From Archegozetes longisetosus (Eukaryota > Arthropoda > Arachnida > Sarcoptiformes > Trhypochthoniidae), in contig JAEMBT020000004.1 of assembly GCA_018873245.2 (NCBI GenBank), positions 3,148,573 through 3,212,572 on the forward strand: 64,000 nucleotides of DNA. The letters run 5' to 3'. The notes beneath the pieces were generated by a model. It was given only the letters and a program-made list of their open reading frames with translations, was not told the DNA's origin and made no database searches. Made by a program: the position numbers and the translations under genes. Below, in pieces: positions 1 to 11,817 of the stretch. Within the stretch, counting starts at the first letter, position 1. Every line of letters starts with the position of its first letter.

Positions 1-307
1 CTGATCCTTTGTGGCAAATGAAATTTATATACTTGAATTCAACTTGAGTTGTAGTTTATTTATATACAAAATTTATGTCGAAAATCACTGGCCACGTAAA
101 GTCTAGTTCAACCCGCTTCGCATCTTTCAAAAAAAGCCTCAAAACTTTATTTGTATAATATTTTCAATTAAATTTAGCGCCAGGTTCGATAAAGAATGGT
201 TTAGTAACACAATTCGCTGAAATCTCCAACCAAACCATAACACCTTTAGGATGAACCACCTGAACCTGCAATTCATTATCAGATCTCTTTCCAAATCTAC
301 TGATATA

Positions 308-387
308 CTAGGTCAAACCATAAGTAATTGCAAACTTTTTCATAATAAAACATGAAAAAGTTTGCAATTACTTATGGTTTGACCTAA
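308..387. mobile_element. 80-bp mariner-type palindromic MITE (two TIRs back to back)
   Basis: Bases 309-343 are perfectly complementary to 352-386 (35 bp), with an 8-base loop at 344-351. The pair at 308/387 is a mismatch (C against T). The unit is flanked on both sides by TA (306-307 and 388-389), the mariner/Tc1 target duplication. The arm begins YTAGGTCAAACCATAAGTAA, close in form to known mariner TIRs. No coding sequence lies between the arms. It sits inside the maT transposase relic, so it inserted later. Size and plan match the human MADE1 class (two mariner TIRs with a very short spacer). Confidence 0.85.
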
Positions 388-623
388 TATTACACGTTCC
401 TCTTTTTCCAGAGTTTTAGATATAAAACAATGCCTCATCACTAGTGTTGATTTTTTTCAATGATATTTACGCAATCGGAAATACAGAGGCCAAGAACGCC
501 TGTATCGCTTAAGGATGGTTTCGGTAGTTAAAGTATGACCTTTTGGCTTCTTCACTAATTTCATGTTTAATTTTTTTATATTTCGACCAATTGTACGTTG
601 GGTAACGTCTAACACATTTGCCA

Positions 624-682
<59 letters not shown>
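624..682. repeat. compound TC/TG microsatellite
   Basis: About 11 TC units run directly into about 18 TG units. On the minus strand the tract lies in frame with the transposase relic and reads as His-Thr then Glu-Arg dipeptide repeats between the basic N-terminus and the helix-turn-helix. It is an expansion inside dead coding sequence and is likely length-polymorphic. Confidence 0.95.
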
Positions 683-686
<4 letters not shown>

Positions 687-771
687 CAGACTTTACTACC
701 ATTTTTTGAAGTTCCTTGATTTTGTGATTTGTGAGTTTTGGAGGCAGATCTCTGGATTTCTTTGTATTCAC

Positions 772-2480
772 TTTATTATTGTCGTTTTTTTATTCTTAAT
801 CTTCAATAGATATGCATAAGATATAGACTTTCCTTTTCGAATAACTTCTTATCACAGAAAATGACCAACTTCTAAAAAAGTCTTAATTCGCGATATATCA
901 TGAGCAGTAAATTTTGTTAAAGGTATTTTACAGAAAATAATTCAAACATATGTTATCAATAGTTACATGGCTAGAAAAAGATTTGATATATTAATCATTG
1001 ATAAGTGAGCGCTATTTAAAATTTTATTAATAATCAAAGTCCTTCACTAAAAACCTATCTCAACCTGTAAATGCGTATTAACTACGTAATATATACATAG
1101 ATTAGATGAAATACGAATTTGCTAATAAAATTTATAATAGAATTTTTGAAAAAAATCTAATTAAATAAAAGCGTATAAGATTATGAATTAGCTTAGCTTA
1201 AATAATTGACTCAACGAATTCGTTATGATTTGAACTAACCATTTTAATACAATATAACACACTTTGCCTGAATCTGTTCGTAATATCCCTTTGGGTTAAA
1301 TTCAAAGTGGTTTAATTACTTTTATATAGTGAAACATCTTTCAGTTATCACATATTGAGGATGAATCTAATTAGATATAAAGAATTGTATTCACTTCTAC
1401 ACAAAATAAATAAGGAATAACATTTCAAGAAAAAGTGTCATTTTTATGTATTATGAATGCCTAGAAGAACTCATATCTAAAACTGGATTCCATGCTCATA
1501 GAAGTTTTCATTCTTTATGCTATGCCCTGAGGAATAATGTCAACTATAATATTTGTGAAATAATCTAATTTGTATATAGACATTTACCAAATCACTTAAA
1601 TCAAAAACATTAACGATATAAATTTATGGAATGCAATGTTGATCTCGAGTCAATCAGCCTTCTCAATCAACATTTTCTCTCACATTTTTTCTAGTGACGA
1701 ATTTTTTACGAAATATGTGAAAAATTATATACAAGGTTTTCGCTCAAATCACATCAAAAGATTCATTGGTATTGATTATAGTTAGTTTGAATGGTTATAA
1801 ACTTGAGATAAAAAGTTATAAATTTATAAATTTTATTACTAATCAAATATTTGGAATAAATTGGTGGTACTTGAGAATTTATTAAAGCTATTTTAGCTTT
1901 ATTGAGACTGCATTGGAAAAATTCCTTCCTGTTGATTTACTCCTTTCCAATTTGTAATTAACAAAAAAATTATGTATTTCATTTTCTATCCTCTTCACAT
2001 CCTTACACTATAAACATTTAATAAACTTATAATAAAATTTTCATCAATGAATTTGTACTGATTTAATTGAATTAGTCTTTTCATTGGAACATAAGTGTAA
2101 TCAATTTTTTAAACTGACAACTTTCTAATCCAACATTTGTTATAATATATAAATGTCCGCTTTTACTCAATCTAATTATTTCATTAAATATGAATAATCA
2201 ATATGTAAGCCTTTATTATATAAATTTGTCATCAAATATTCCTACAATTAGATTTAGATTATTGAAATTATTTTCGAAAGTTTAGATTTAATAGTTTTCA
2301 AATTTTTTATTAAATACACTTGAATGGATAACATTTAATAAGTAAAAATTAAGTCATTACTTAAACTAAATAACTTAAATACTATTTAAGCCAATGGAAA
2401 AAGCGGTATCAATGCATGAAAACAATCAAAAATGACCACTAAAACCATTGAAAAGAAATAAATATCTAGTATCATGGGCA
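772..2480. other. AT-rich spacer, nothing recognised
   Basis: No open reading frame with homology I recognise, no RNA gene and no long inverted repeat seen. Likely decayed intergenic DNA. Confidence 0.5.
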
Positions 2481-2489
2481 CAGCTTAAG

Positions 2490-3115
2490 ATATGGAAGGG
2501 ATATGCTGAAAAAATGGTAATAATTGGCATAAATTAGGTGAGCTCAAAAAAGCTGTATTTAACAACTTCCAAAAAGCAAGAGAGACAAATTTACCAATTC
2601 ATAATCGAAATTTGAAAAGATGGACAATACAGGAGTCTCAAAATATTAATTTACAAGTTAATACCAGTAAATATTGGATAAATAAATTTAAGATAACCGA
2701 ATAGTCACATGGCATGTAACAAAAATTGTAACTTCGCGAAAAGTTAATCAAAGACCGGATATTCAAGATTTATTAGATGAATTTCGGGTTAATGTCAATA
2801 ATGAGGTAGAAAATTATGAAAAACGAGAGTCGTAAATTTTGACCAAATCGGTATCAATCATGAAACATAGCAAATGGACTTTATCGCACTGCGGAGAAAA
2901 AGAAGTACTAATGAACGTGAATTCTGAATTTAATTGCACGCGTTCTCATACTATTATTCCGGGAATATAACCCTCGATGGCAAACAATATGGAAAATTAT
3001 TTATTTTTCTTCGGGGAGAATGATAATAAATTTGGACCAAAAGTGCGAGAAGAAGTAAAGTACCAAAAATTCTACTTAAATCTGATAGATGAAAAACCTA
3101 AAATCCTCAAAAGTT
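2490..3115 (+). pseudogene. DDE_1 (pogo/CENP-B type) transposase relic
   Basis: Several frames together spell out a decayed transposase. About 2560-2700 gives a second helix-turn-helix of the CENP-B type (reads FQKARETNLPIHNRNLKRW, then TSKYWINKFK). About 2740-2830 gives KIVTSRKVNQRPDIQ and a helical stretch. At 2835-2860 another frame reads NFDQIGINHE, containing the first catalytic Asp (codon 2841-2843). About 2870-2970 gives SKWTLSHCGEKEV and TRSHTIIPGI, and about 3025-3055 gives KFGPKVREEV. That order is the normal one for DDE_1 transposases. At least three stops and several frameshifts make it non-functional. No TIRs clearly belonging to it were found. Confidence 0.7.
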
Positions 3116-3384
3116 CTAATCTTTTTATAATTTGATACAGACAGATCTTACATTAGAAAATATGAAAAATGTTAAAGATGTGAATCGTGAAACAAATCGG
3201 CAAAGTTTGCGTTAAGATCACCTCGATTCGACTGCTTCACCATAAAACGTCCCTAGTTAGTTTGAGTCTACAGTTTCAAAGCAAGGAATAATATAGGAGT
3301 AATATAAGCATATAACATCTCAAATATTTCATGAACTTTTTTACAGCTTTATTGAAGGCCTATTAAGATCTAACTGTAATATAA

Positions 3385-3586
3385 GTGGGGATGTATCAGT
3401 ATAGCATCAGTAAATTATCCCAAAAGTTTCAGAGACTTATTTCATTAAAAAGTCTGAACTTAAGGTCTGAACTTACAAATCTTATTCAAGATTTGATCAA
3501 ATAAATGATCAGTACTTTAGTCAGACGAGTTTAACAGTCCTATTTTAGAGACTTTACTATTTGGTGCTATACTGATACATCCCCAC
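3385..3586. mobile_element. 202-bp TIR element (MITE candidate)
   Basis: The left end GTGGGGATGTATCAGTATAG (from 3385) is repeated inverted at the right end finishing at 3586: 22 bp perfect, then one mismatch and two more matches. The interior is non-coding and holds a local direct repeat (AAGTCTGAACTT / AAGGTCTGAACTT). The flanks do not show a clear target duplication, so the superfamily is not assigned. It sits just before the RCC1/BTB relic. Confidence 0.7.
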
Positions 3587-3627
3587 CAAGTAGGGTTTAA
3601 GGGCAATAGAGAACGAAAAAACCAAAA

Positions 3628-4405
3628 TTGCAATTAGATTCATCAAAACTCAAGGATGTCTTTACATCACGTCTTCTTGAAATATTTATTTCATCATCCA
3701 CTGACAACAAGTTTTATATTTGGGAAAAAGTATTTGAATATTTAGTGTTTATAACTATATACACGATGTCTATGGCTTATCTTCGCTTCAAATTATTTGC
3801 AAATGTGCTGACTTAGGTCAAATTTCAGTGCAATAATTAATAATTTCACAAATAAAGAAAAAATTATCCAAAATTTTTATTAAATCGTGTATTTGATAAT
3901 AAATAATTGAATGATATTTCAAATTTACCAATAAATTTGTTTAAGCAAATAAATCGATAATAAGGAAAAAGTTGGGAACATTTTATAACCATATTCTTAA
4001 GATCGGAAAGAAAGTTCAATACGAATTGTAAGTATTACACCACATTCTTACGAAATGTTTCATGCATTAATTAAATATATTTATACCAGTATTATAATTG
4101 ACTTTGAGAACACAATCGATTTGTACGACTTGGTAAATTCATACTTTGATAAAAGATCTCAAATTAAAATGTTTACCATTAATTAAATATGGTGTTTTTA
4201 CTGAAAATGTTCCACGTTTTTATGACATACCCATCAAAAAAGATTTAATTGAATTATGAAATTTATGCTTCGATTCGGCAATTAATAATTTAAATGCTGT
4301 CATTTGCTCTCATAACTATACGACTGCTGATGACTCTATTATAAATTCACTTATCAGAAAAGCTGCTGAACATAAATTACACAAATACAAGCTCATTGTA
4401 TTAAT
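3628..4405 (+). pseudogene. RCC1/BTB/BACK-domain protein relic (RCBTB-like)
   Basis: Three blocks follow in the order expected for an RCBTB-type protein. About 3628-3816 is an open stretch with the end of an RCC1-type repeat (reads SSSTDNKFYIW). About 3975-4190 gives a BTB domain half in two frames: EHFITIF, then SYEMFHALIKYIYTS and DFENTIDLYDLVNSYFD. About 4190-4400 gives BACK-like text (VFTENVPRFYD in one frame, FDSAINNLNAVIC in another, then INSLIRKAAEHKLHKY). In intact relatives the BTB part reads like HxFLKYIYTD and the BACK part like CFxFAxNHM. Stops and frameshifts separate all blocks, so the gene is dead. The N-terminal RCC1 repeats are missing. Whether it was a true RCBTB orthologue or a lineage-specific BTB paralogue cannot be told. 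Confidence 0.6.
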
Positions 4406-7400
4406 TACTCTGAACTCAAATAAAATGCTACGAATTATTTAACAGTGAGAGACCTCAAAACTTATTTTACTCACGATCTACTATATAGAAACTTTTATAA
4501 ATTTATTATACTAATGATGCTGACGTATTTGTTTTCCTCAAAATTTATTTAAACTGAGATCAATACTTTACGACGTAAGTTTTAGATCACTTTATCCCTA
4601 TTAATTAGATCTGTGTTTATTTTTAATGAGAGTCAATGATGAAAGTAATGTTTTACAAGAATATGTTGATACTAACGATAAAAGATTTATCACTTTATTC
4701 ACTAATTCTGTTTATTTCCTATAAGCTTTGACCCAAAACAAATTTTACGTCTTTAAATTGAAAGGCATGATCGCATAATACTAAAATTAACCCTTTTCTT
4801 TATAATCGAACCTAGAGATACGTTATCAGATTTTACAGCAATTTTAAAATCAAATACACATGTTTTCTAACCCCTTCTTTATGATTCAATAAGTTTCTAA
4901 CTTGATTTTTCTAACATTAATTTTGTACCACCATATACTATATAGGTTTGTAAGGACGGTAATTCAAAGTCGCAAATGATTGTGTTGAATATCACTTTCG
5001 GGCTTGTTAATAAAGCACGATTTTTGAAAAGCAAATAACCGTGGAACAGAGGTGGATTTGTGCCGAACCTATGATCCCAAAAAATAAACTCATAATTCAT
5101 TCCGAGTCCAAAAGGATATTAATGTACATGTATCACTTGTGGTTTGGTCCGTGTATGTAAGCTAGAATCTGACTTCAACCAACTTTGAATTTCCATTCTT
5201 GGGCTATAAGTATCGCAACACGGTTAAAAAATTTTATCAAGTGCTATAGATTGTGTTTAAAAAACTGCACACTTAAGTTACCTGAATCTTTAAGCTAAGT
5301 GTTCGAAAAGGGATATCTCATTTATTAATGCTTACCATCAATTATGAAGTTTGGGTCTATTTGACCAGCAGTTGGGTTCCAAGGGACAGTCTCATTATGT
5401 TATATAGTGATTGAAAAATAAAAGTATCAATTAGAAAATTCATTAAATATCAGAAAAATCTCTGAAACATAATAGTATTTAAGAGCTTTACAATGAAACA
5501 GACCCTAAAGGGACCACTGCTCATGAGCCAAATCTAGCTTTCGATGATATTCTGATCAAAAGTAAAGCTTAAGTGTCACTCGGCTTTCGACTAAAAGGTA
5601 CCAGACATTAATAATTCATTATAGTTAGAAATCTTTAACGAGATTGGCTGCTAATGCACACATTCATCCAAGAAATATATGGTTCAAATATTTCAATTTT
5701 ATTCATTTTATTTGTTTTAATATGCAAATTAAATAATGTTTTAAAATAACTTTTAAGTTACGCATTTTAACATTTGTCTGCACTTTTAATCTATCACTTA
5801 TGTTCATTCCAATAGCTGAATTCAAAGCGAAGTTGAGTATCAAACGCAGTAAGTGTTAATAAACGAAATCAATAAATCTATTAGATATCATAGTAATGAT
5901 ATTGAAAAAATGACCAAGATAAAGATGTTTCAAACTTATTTCATTTAGTTAAATACGATCATTACAATAATGACAATTTTTTTACCAAATATAGTAAAAA
6001 ATTTGATACCTTCAATTATACTCAGTTTCATTTTAGAGTAATTTTCGACACTAATACTTATATAGTTTTTAAATAGTTATTTACTTAGTGAAATTGAGAT
6101 AAACCATATTAAAATTGACAGAAATGTTCCTATTCTGACTAAAAAACTATAACATCCTAACGACTCATTTAGTTAAAAATAGATGTCAAGAATTATTTTA
6201 TTTTGATTTTTTATGTTTTAATGTTAGTACTATCGTTCTAATAAATTTTATAGAGATTTTATAGAGAAATTGGCGTATTTCAGAAGTTTTACTGTCGCTC
6301 ACCGTACTAGCAGTCAATTTTGCCATATATTGTTAACTAGTACTTTTCACTTTTGGCATATTTCACTTTTGAAGACCGGAGTAACACTTAAGCTTATTGC
6401 TTGAGAGTTGAATCATATACAGTAACTGCGATTCGTTGTAAAAGGACAGGCCATTAGCAAATTTATAAATACGATAAGAAATATGCTGCAAATATTTTAA
6501 GCCCTGAATCGGATAAGGTAGATTTTAGTTGGTAATCGCGTGCTAGTAGTAAAAATAACATACAATTTAATGAACTAAAACCATCAACAATGAAAAATGG
6601 CTTATAAATAAAACTTATTGCTGACTCTCAAATTGATGTGATTATTTTCTGCCTGTTTGGCTCAAAATTAGTGGCAAGGCCTGATATAGAATGCCGCACA
6701 TAATTGTGGCAAATCATGCTCTTCTATATAAGTTTAAGCAATATTCAAGAGATGCACAACTTAAACTTGATCCTATAAATTATTAATAGTGATCGTGATT
6801 TGCAAAGATCTTGCACCCGCGAAAACTTAATAATCCGCGATAGTGACCAAAAGTAATTAGTCGTAATGGTTTACTATCCAGCGGACCATAATATTAAAGA
6901 TATTAAAGAACTAATTCCATGTTCAAAATAGTGAAAGAAGCGATTACAAATTAAATTTGGCAAATAATTGATGAGTGTCACAAGAAAATTGGCATAACAA
7001 CGGCCTTTTCTTGTTTGCCAAAATTTACTAAAATTTTAGGTGTACGACATTCCATAGTAACTCTTTAAGACCACACTATCGATAAAAATATAGATAAACG
7101 TTTACTAAAGTAAATAAAACTTAACTTTTATCTAATTATATAGTAGACTAAATAAAAAAAATTGCAGAATAAATTTAGATCCATTGATTTTCGTTACGGG
7201 GAACTATACTTTATAACTCGATTTACTGTCCATTCTGTCGGAATAAACTCTTATCTAAGTCGAGATCATCTCTATATTATCTTTGAGTATTTGATGGCTT
7301 GCAAGGACTAGGACTGACAGCCTTCACATAGAGTTGTTGCTCCCGATTCAATGGCTGTCCGGAACCATATCTTTGAGAGAATGGAACTCTTCTTCAAACC

Positions 7401-8889
7401 GATTATTGACTTTATTTAGTCGAATGCTTGATCTATAATTCGTAAGAAAACGATTTGTTTGACTTCGTGTCAAACCTGACTAACTCTGAAATGAATTCAT
7501 TGAACTCGAAGCCGTTCTTTCACATCTTTGTGATAGAGCTCTCACTCACTGTCCGTAATTTCTTTGGGGGCTTCGAATCTGATTTTCTGGTTAAACGCTT
7601 GTTCGCTGCAAATCCATTTCTTCTGATTTCTGTCCTAAAGCTTCAACTCTTTTAACTGTCTATAGCATTTGATTCAATATTTGTCTCAAATCACTAACTC
7701 TTTGCCCAAAACTTCTGGTCTTCGTAGTCTCTTGTGCATTGCGCTGTAGTCTCGGTACCTTAATGATCTTACATTACGTCTATCATCTTTTTCCAATGTT
7801 TAGACTTGAATTTTTGGTCCACAAGGTCTTTCAATCGTTAGCATTGATTCATACTTTATGTAAGAGACCAAACTTTATGGTCATAACTTCCTTTTCCTGT
7901 GTTTGTATATTGCTGTCCATCTGTTATCTGTTTAGATTATTTTCTTGTGCTTAGGTTTAGTTTTTGAATTCTTTTGATCGAAAGTTTGAAGATAATTTGA
8001 CGGAATCTTTGCTAAAATTTTGTTGTTGTAAAATTAGTTTAATTGAAAGTAAAATCGAAGAGAAAATTCGTATTAAACGATGGTGCTGAAATTTTGATAA
8101 GTCGTCGAATCGTTTCATCTGTTCTTTTATTATTTTTCTTACGTTTATCTTTCTTTAAGTACAGGTATTTTGAAATTATTTTGTGTATATTTTAGTGGTT
8201 ATGAGTCGTGTTATATTACACAAAGTATAAGATATGTGTATTTTTATTCAAAAATATTCATTTATGTTACGACAAGTTTTTTTCAGTACAACTATACTCA
8301 TGTTAGATTAATTATTCACAATTGATTATTGGAAACAAAACAATCATCAATATCACAAAAAATTCAACCGATACCAAAATTATTTACGATTTTTTTATGA
8401 AAGTGAACAACTATTAGTGAACTATCAATTTTTTGGTCTTTTTTCTATACATTGAAAAGTTTAAACATTTTCTCTTTGAAAACTTGTTGATATACTGCGT
8501 GATATTTAAAATAAATTTAGTATTTCTCAGTTAAAACTAGCCTTTACAATGTGTTACTCTTTTTTAAACTAATTTCTACTTAAATAACTATTCTACTAAC
8601 TCTTCAATCAATAGCTGTCATTTAAAAATTGAAGCCAAAGTACAATTAATCTGCACTACGATTCGAGTTAGTTGTTCTCGCTAACGTTTGCCAGTAAACA
8701 AGAGACAGCTTAGTAACAATTGTTATTAACTAAAGTATTTGTGTCGAAAGCTCGGCTCATATCACAAATCAGTTTCGGTCAGTTATTTTTTCCATTTGAT
8801 ACCGAAATCATTGGGGATTGTAGCATATTCTCTAGCCTATAAGCGTTTTTTTGGGTATTTGCTTCGTGCTTAGAATACTACTCAACAAT
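4406..8889. other. gene-free stretch, possible ancient coding debris
   Basis: No intact gene seen. The part at about 7260-8000 is richer in pyrimidine on the plus strand, and its minus strand reads as charged, Lys/Glu/Gln-rich text cut by many stops. This could be an old coiled-coil gene relic, but no family was recognised. The rest is AT-rich with no long inverted repeat noticed. Confidence 0.35.
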
Positions 8890-11817
8890 TCATAAATTGG
8901 TAGCAGTGGTAACACCAGAATATTTAGAAGACTGGACCATATCAGCATTCTTCTTAACAAATAGTTCTTTGAAAGTTTCCCTAAATTGTCGAGACATTCC
9001 ACAATAAATGGCAAAATTTAAGGGAAAGCTAAGCATTATTATAAAATTTGTTATCAAAACTGTGATCTTCAGGTATTTATAGCTTTCATTCGCAAATGGT
9101 ATGATTGCCATATTGGCCAATACGTGTATGAAAGTCGCGATAGCCATTGGAATCTCAACCATTAAAAAGACCGTGACGACAACTATAAGCATATAAGTTG
9201 TTGAGTTGGAATCTCTTAACTTTTTAGATTCATTCTTTCTGTTATCCTTGAATAGGATTTTACGCTTTTTCTGCGCTTCCTATTAAAGAAAATGGTGGCA
9301 TTAGTCTTAATACTTGAGAATGGCTGACACAAAATTCATGCTAAAAGTAACTTATATTGGAAATGTGATAGTAATAAAAATTTAAAACTCAATAGAAGTT
9401 ATGATTTGGAATAAAGTGCTATTTTATATACCCTTAAAGCTCGAAATAATAGGACATTGAGTATGACTAATGCGAGACACGGGCCCATATTAACAAACAG
9501 AATACGAAAACCGAAGTATAGCGGAAAATAGATATTAGGAGTTATGATGTTTTCGACCCAATGAGCAATTGTCTGCTGACAGCCCATGTGTAGAGACCCA
9601 TTCCAATTAAATTGAATCGATTTGTAGTTTGAGTCAAAGAATCGACTCAATTGTGCGGAAAATGCCAAAATAAATAATGCTATTGTTGCGCGCGTTACTC
9701 GAGGAATAGTACACCAGGTTTTAGCTGCTACCGGATGACATATGTATATATATCTAAGAAGATGAAAAGCCAAGACAATTAGTCAAGATTGTGAATAAAA
9801 ACAATGAAATTTGGGGTTTTGGTTATGTTTAAACATATAGTGGCAAATGCTCAAAACCACTTATCCTTTGCTCGAAAATAGTGATGTTTAACATATCCTT
9901 GAATCTAACTAAAATTTCAATAAATTATGTACAACATTTGCAATTATGACGTGCGTTATTCAGCATTAGGGCTGATGTGGGAGTAAATTAGGTTTTGAAC
10001 GTTAGAAAAGGTTGTGTATTTGAATGCGTGGGCTGTGATAACACATTCGAACGATCTGTTACCTGCCAACTATATCAATTGAAGGTCCGGCTCAAAAAAT
10101 GATGAATGAAAACTCAATTGTGGTCCCTTTTATATTGAATATGATTAACAAAAATGACTGTCGCACGCAATCACTAAGAAATGAATACATTGGTGCGTGT
10201 ACAATCCGTACTTATACAGTTTTAGAGTTACATTTGACCATTAAAAAGAACTGTAAATGAATCAATGCAATCACTGTTTTTTGAGCTGACCTCTCAACTG
10301 ATAAAAATATATTGTTGAACGCGCTCCCATTCGAAAATTCTTTCATCTTCTTTATTAGTTGCCTTTGAATGCACACACGGTCAACAATATATACTTTGTC
10401 TGATAAGTCTGCAAAGGAAAAAGTCTTAGACTATTTAAGCCCGTATTTTACCTCATGTACAAGACAGAATTGAACGAATTGTATCTGTTCTGGTTGTACT
10501 TTACATTTTGTGTCCTAAAAATAAGAAATCCACATGTGTTCCGTTCTGCTATGAATGTTAATTGAAACACGAGCTTTTAGTAATGTGAGATTTTTCCTTA
10601 AGAACAGACTTTTGGGAGCATTGCCTAAGGATTTCTTATACTGAAAATTATAAATGTTATTCAGATCTTGCTTTTGTTGATTTAAGCTTATTTTTGAATC
10701 TTTACTTTTAAGTCTCAGCTTTCATGAAGTTTTTGTGATGAACTGGGGCTTTAGATTCCACGACAGAAGCCATGACTCTTGATATTTCATAATTATTATG
10801 TTTTCTTTCAAAAAAGTCTTTCCTAACGATTCTTTCGTTCTGTCAGTACAAATATAAAGAATATTTAGGGATATTCTAGGCTTTAATATTTAAGCTATTC
10901 GAGAGATGTGAGAGATATGTCTGAGTATAGCATCACATTTTTGAATGAATTTTCAAAATATATTCAATCATGAAATATCAAAATCATGTGAAAGTAGTCA
11001 GTCTTTACGTGAGAATGCATTAAGGAATTCTTTTCAATCAGAATTTAATATCTCTTATGCAAGACATGCAAAATCCTTCTAAGCTCTCATTTCAAAAACT
11101 CTTTCTCTCTTCAATACTTTCATTAAGAGTATACCAAAATTAAAAATTCAAATAAAAACTACACAACGACTAGACATAAGTATTATTTCAATATTAACAG
11201 GACAAGTATAAAAGAGAAAAAAGTTTAAAACAAGTTTATAATCGACAATATGTTGTGAAAGATAGATACCTTTGACCAGCTAATAATATTGTGAGCCAAA
11301 TGGATGCCGTGTGGAAAAACATTGGAACAGTTTCTATCATCGACGAATAGGCATAACATGCTAGTGGGGGATATAGTATTTTTTTATGATATCCAAGAGT
11401 GTAGAAATAAAAGTACCATGGTGAAGGAAATAAGAGTGTCAACATGTCCGCGATAGCCATTGATAACAAAACTAGATTAGTCGGAGTTCTCATGTGTTTT
11501 TGAGCTAACACTAAAACGATTAAAGTATTGGCAACTATCGTCAATATTAGCAGAAACGGCATGATATAGCCGTACATAACCATCGCATACTCTAAAGGTG
11601 TTGATTCTGTTATATTCAGTACTCCTTCGCTAGTATCCAGTTCTGCAAAGTCTGTTATATTGTCGTAAAAGTCAGTTTCATTATAAGAGCCATCACTTGA
11701 ATTATGATGAAGAGCTAATGACAGAGTCCATAAATTTTGGCCATAACTGTCACTCTCTCGAATGGAGTCGATTAAAAAGGAAGTTTCTGTGAGATTTACA
11801 TTTAGGTAACGATCCAT
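8890..11817 (-). CDS. Sex peptide / myoinhibitory peptide receptor-like GPCR, copy A
   Basis: Three exons: 11817-11270, 9753-9432 and 9279-8890, giving 419 residues. All junctions are GT-AG (phase 2, then phase 0), and the ATG at 11817 has an A at -3. Seven membrane helices lie at roughly 83-107, 114-134, 156-180, 204-220, 258-285, 319-343 and 361-383. The N-terminal tail is outside and carries five N-glycosylation sequons (N8, N39, N46, N53, N68). Cys154 and Cys241 are placed for the usual extracellular disulfide. The DRY motif is Gln-Arg-Tyr (182-184) followed by IYICHP, and the NPxxY motif is PLNFAIY (376-382). The phrases PLEYAM, YGY.MPFLL, WCT.PRV, RFFD, WNGS, LMLIVVVxVFL and FAIYCGMSRQFRETFKE are hallmarks of the insect sex peptide receptor, a Gi/o-coupled receptor for myoinhibitory peptides (allatostatin B). 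A paralogue lies at 45.7-48.5 kb. Ligand is inferred. Confidence 0.93.

Larger units (their letters stand above)
1..771 (-). pseudogene. maT/Tc1-like DDE transposase relic, broken
   Basis: Read on the minus strand this is a degenerate IS630-Tc1-mariner transposase. The part near 457-771 carries a helix-turn-helix segment (reads DVTQRTIGRNIKKLNMKLVK), with no ATG at its open end. At about 437-439 a first catalytic Asp sits in the phrase SDEALFY, followed by a stop. The part at about 1-290 reads VHPKGVMVW then FFIEPGAKFN and a stop, which matches the catalytic core pattern (VHPxSVMVW, FVxPGxK) of maT-type elements. The copy runs off the left edge of the window. It is interrupted by an 80-bp palindrome (308-387) and by a TC/TG microsatellite inside the helix-turn-helix region. 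The order N-terminus, Asp, VMVW block is collinear, so I read it as one old copy. Family assignment is from motif memory only. Confidence 0.72.

Noticed and set aside
8832..9014. Open frame of 60 codons overlapping the last exon of receptor copy A; a similar one overlaps copy B at 45599-45844.
   Set aside because: Out-of-frame shadows of the conserved receptor exon.
10010..10110. Minus-strand text GATCGTTCGAATGTG within intron 1 of receptor copy A resembles a tRNA B box with a SINE-like tail.
   Set aside because: No convincing A box at proper distance and no second copy in the window.
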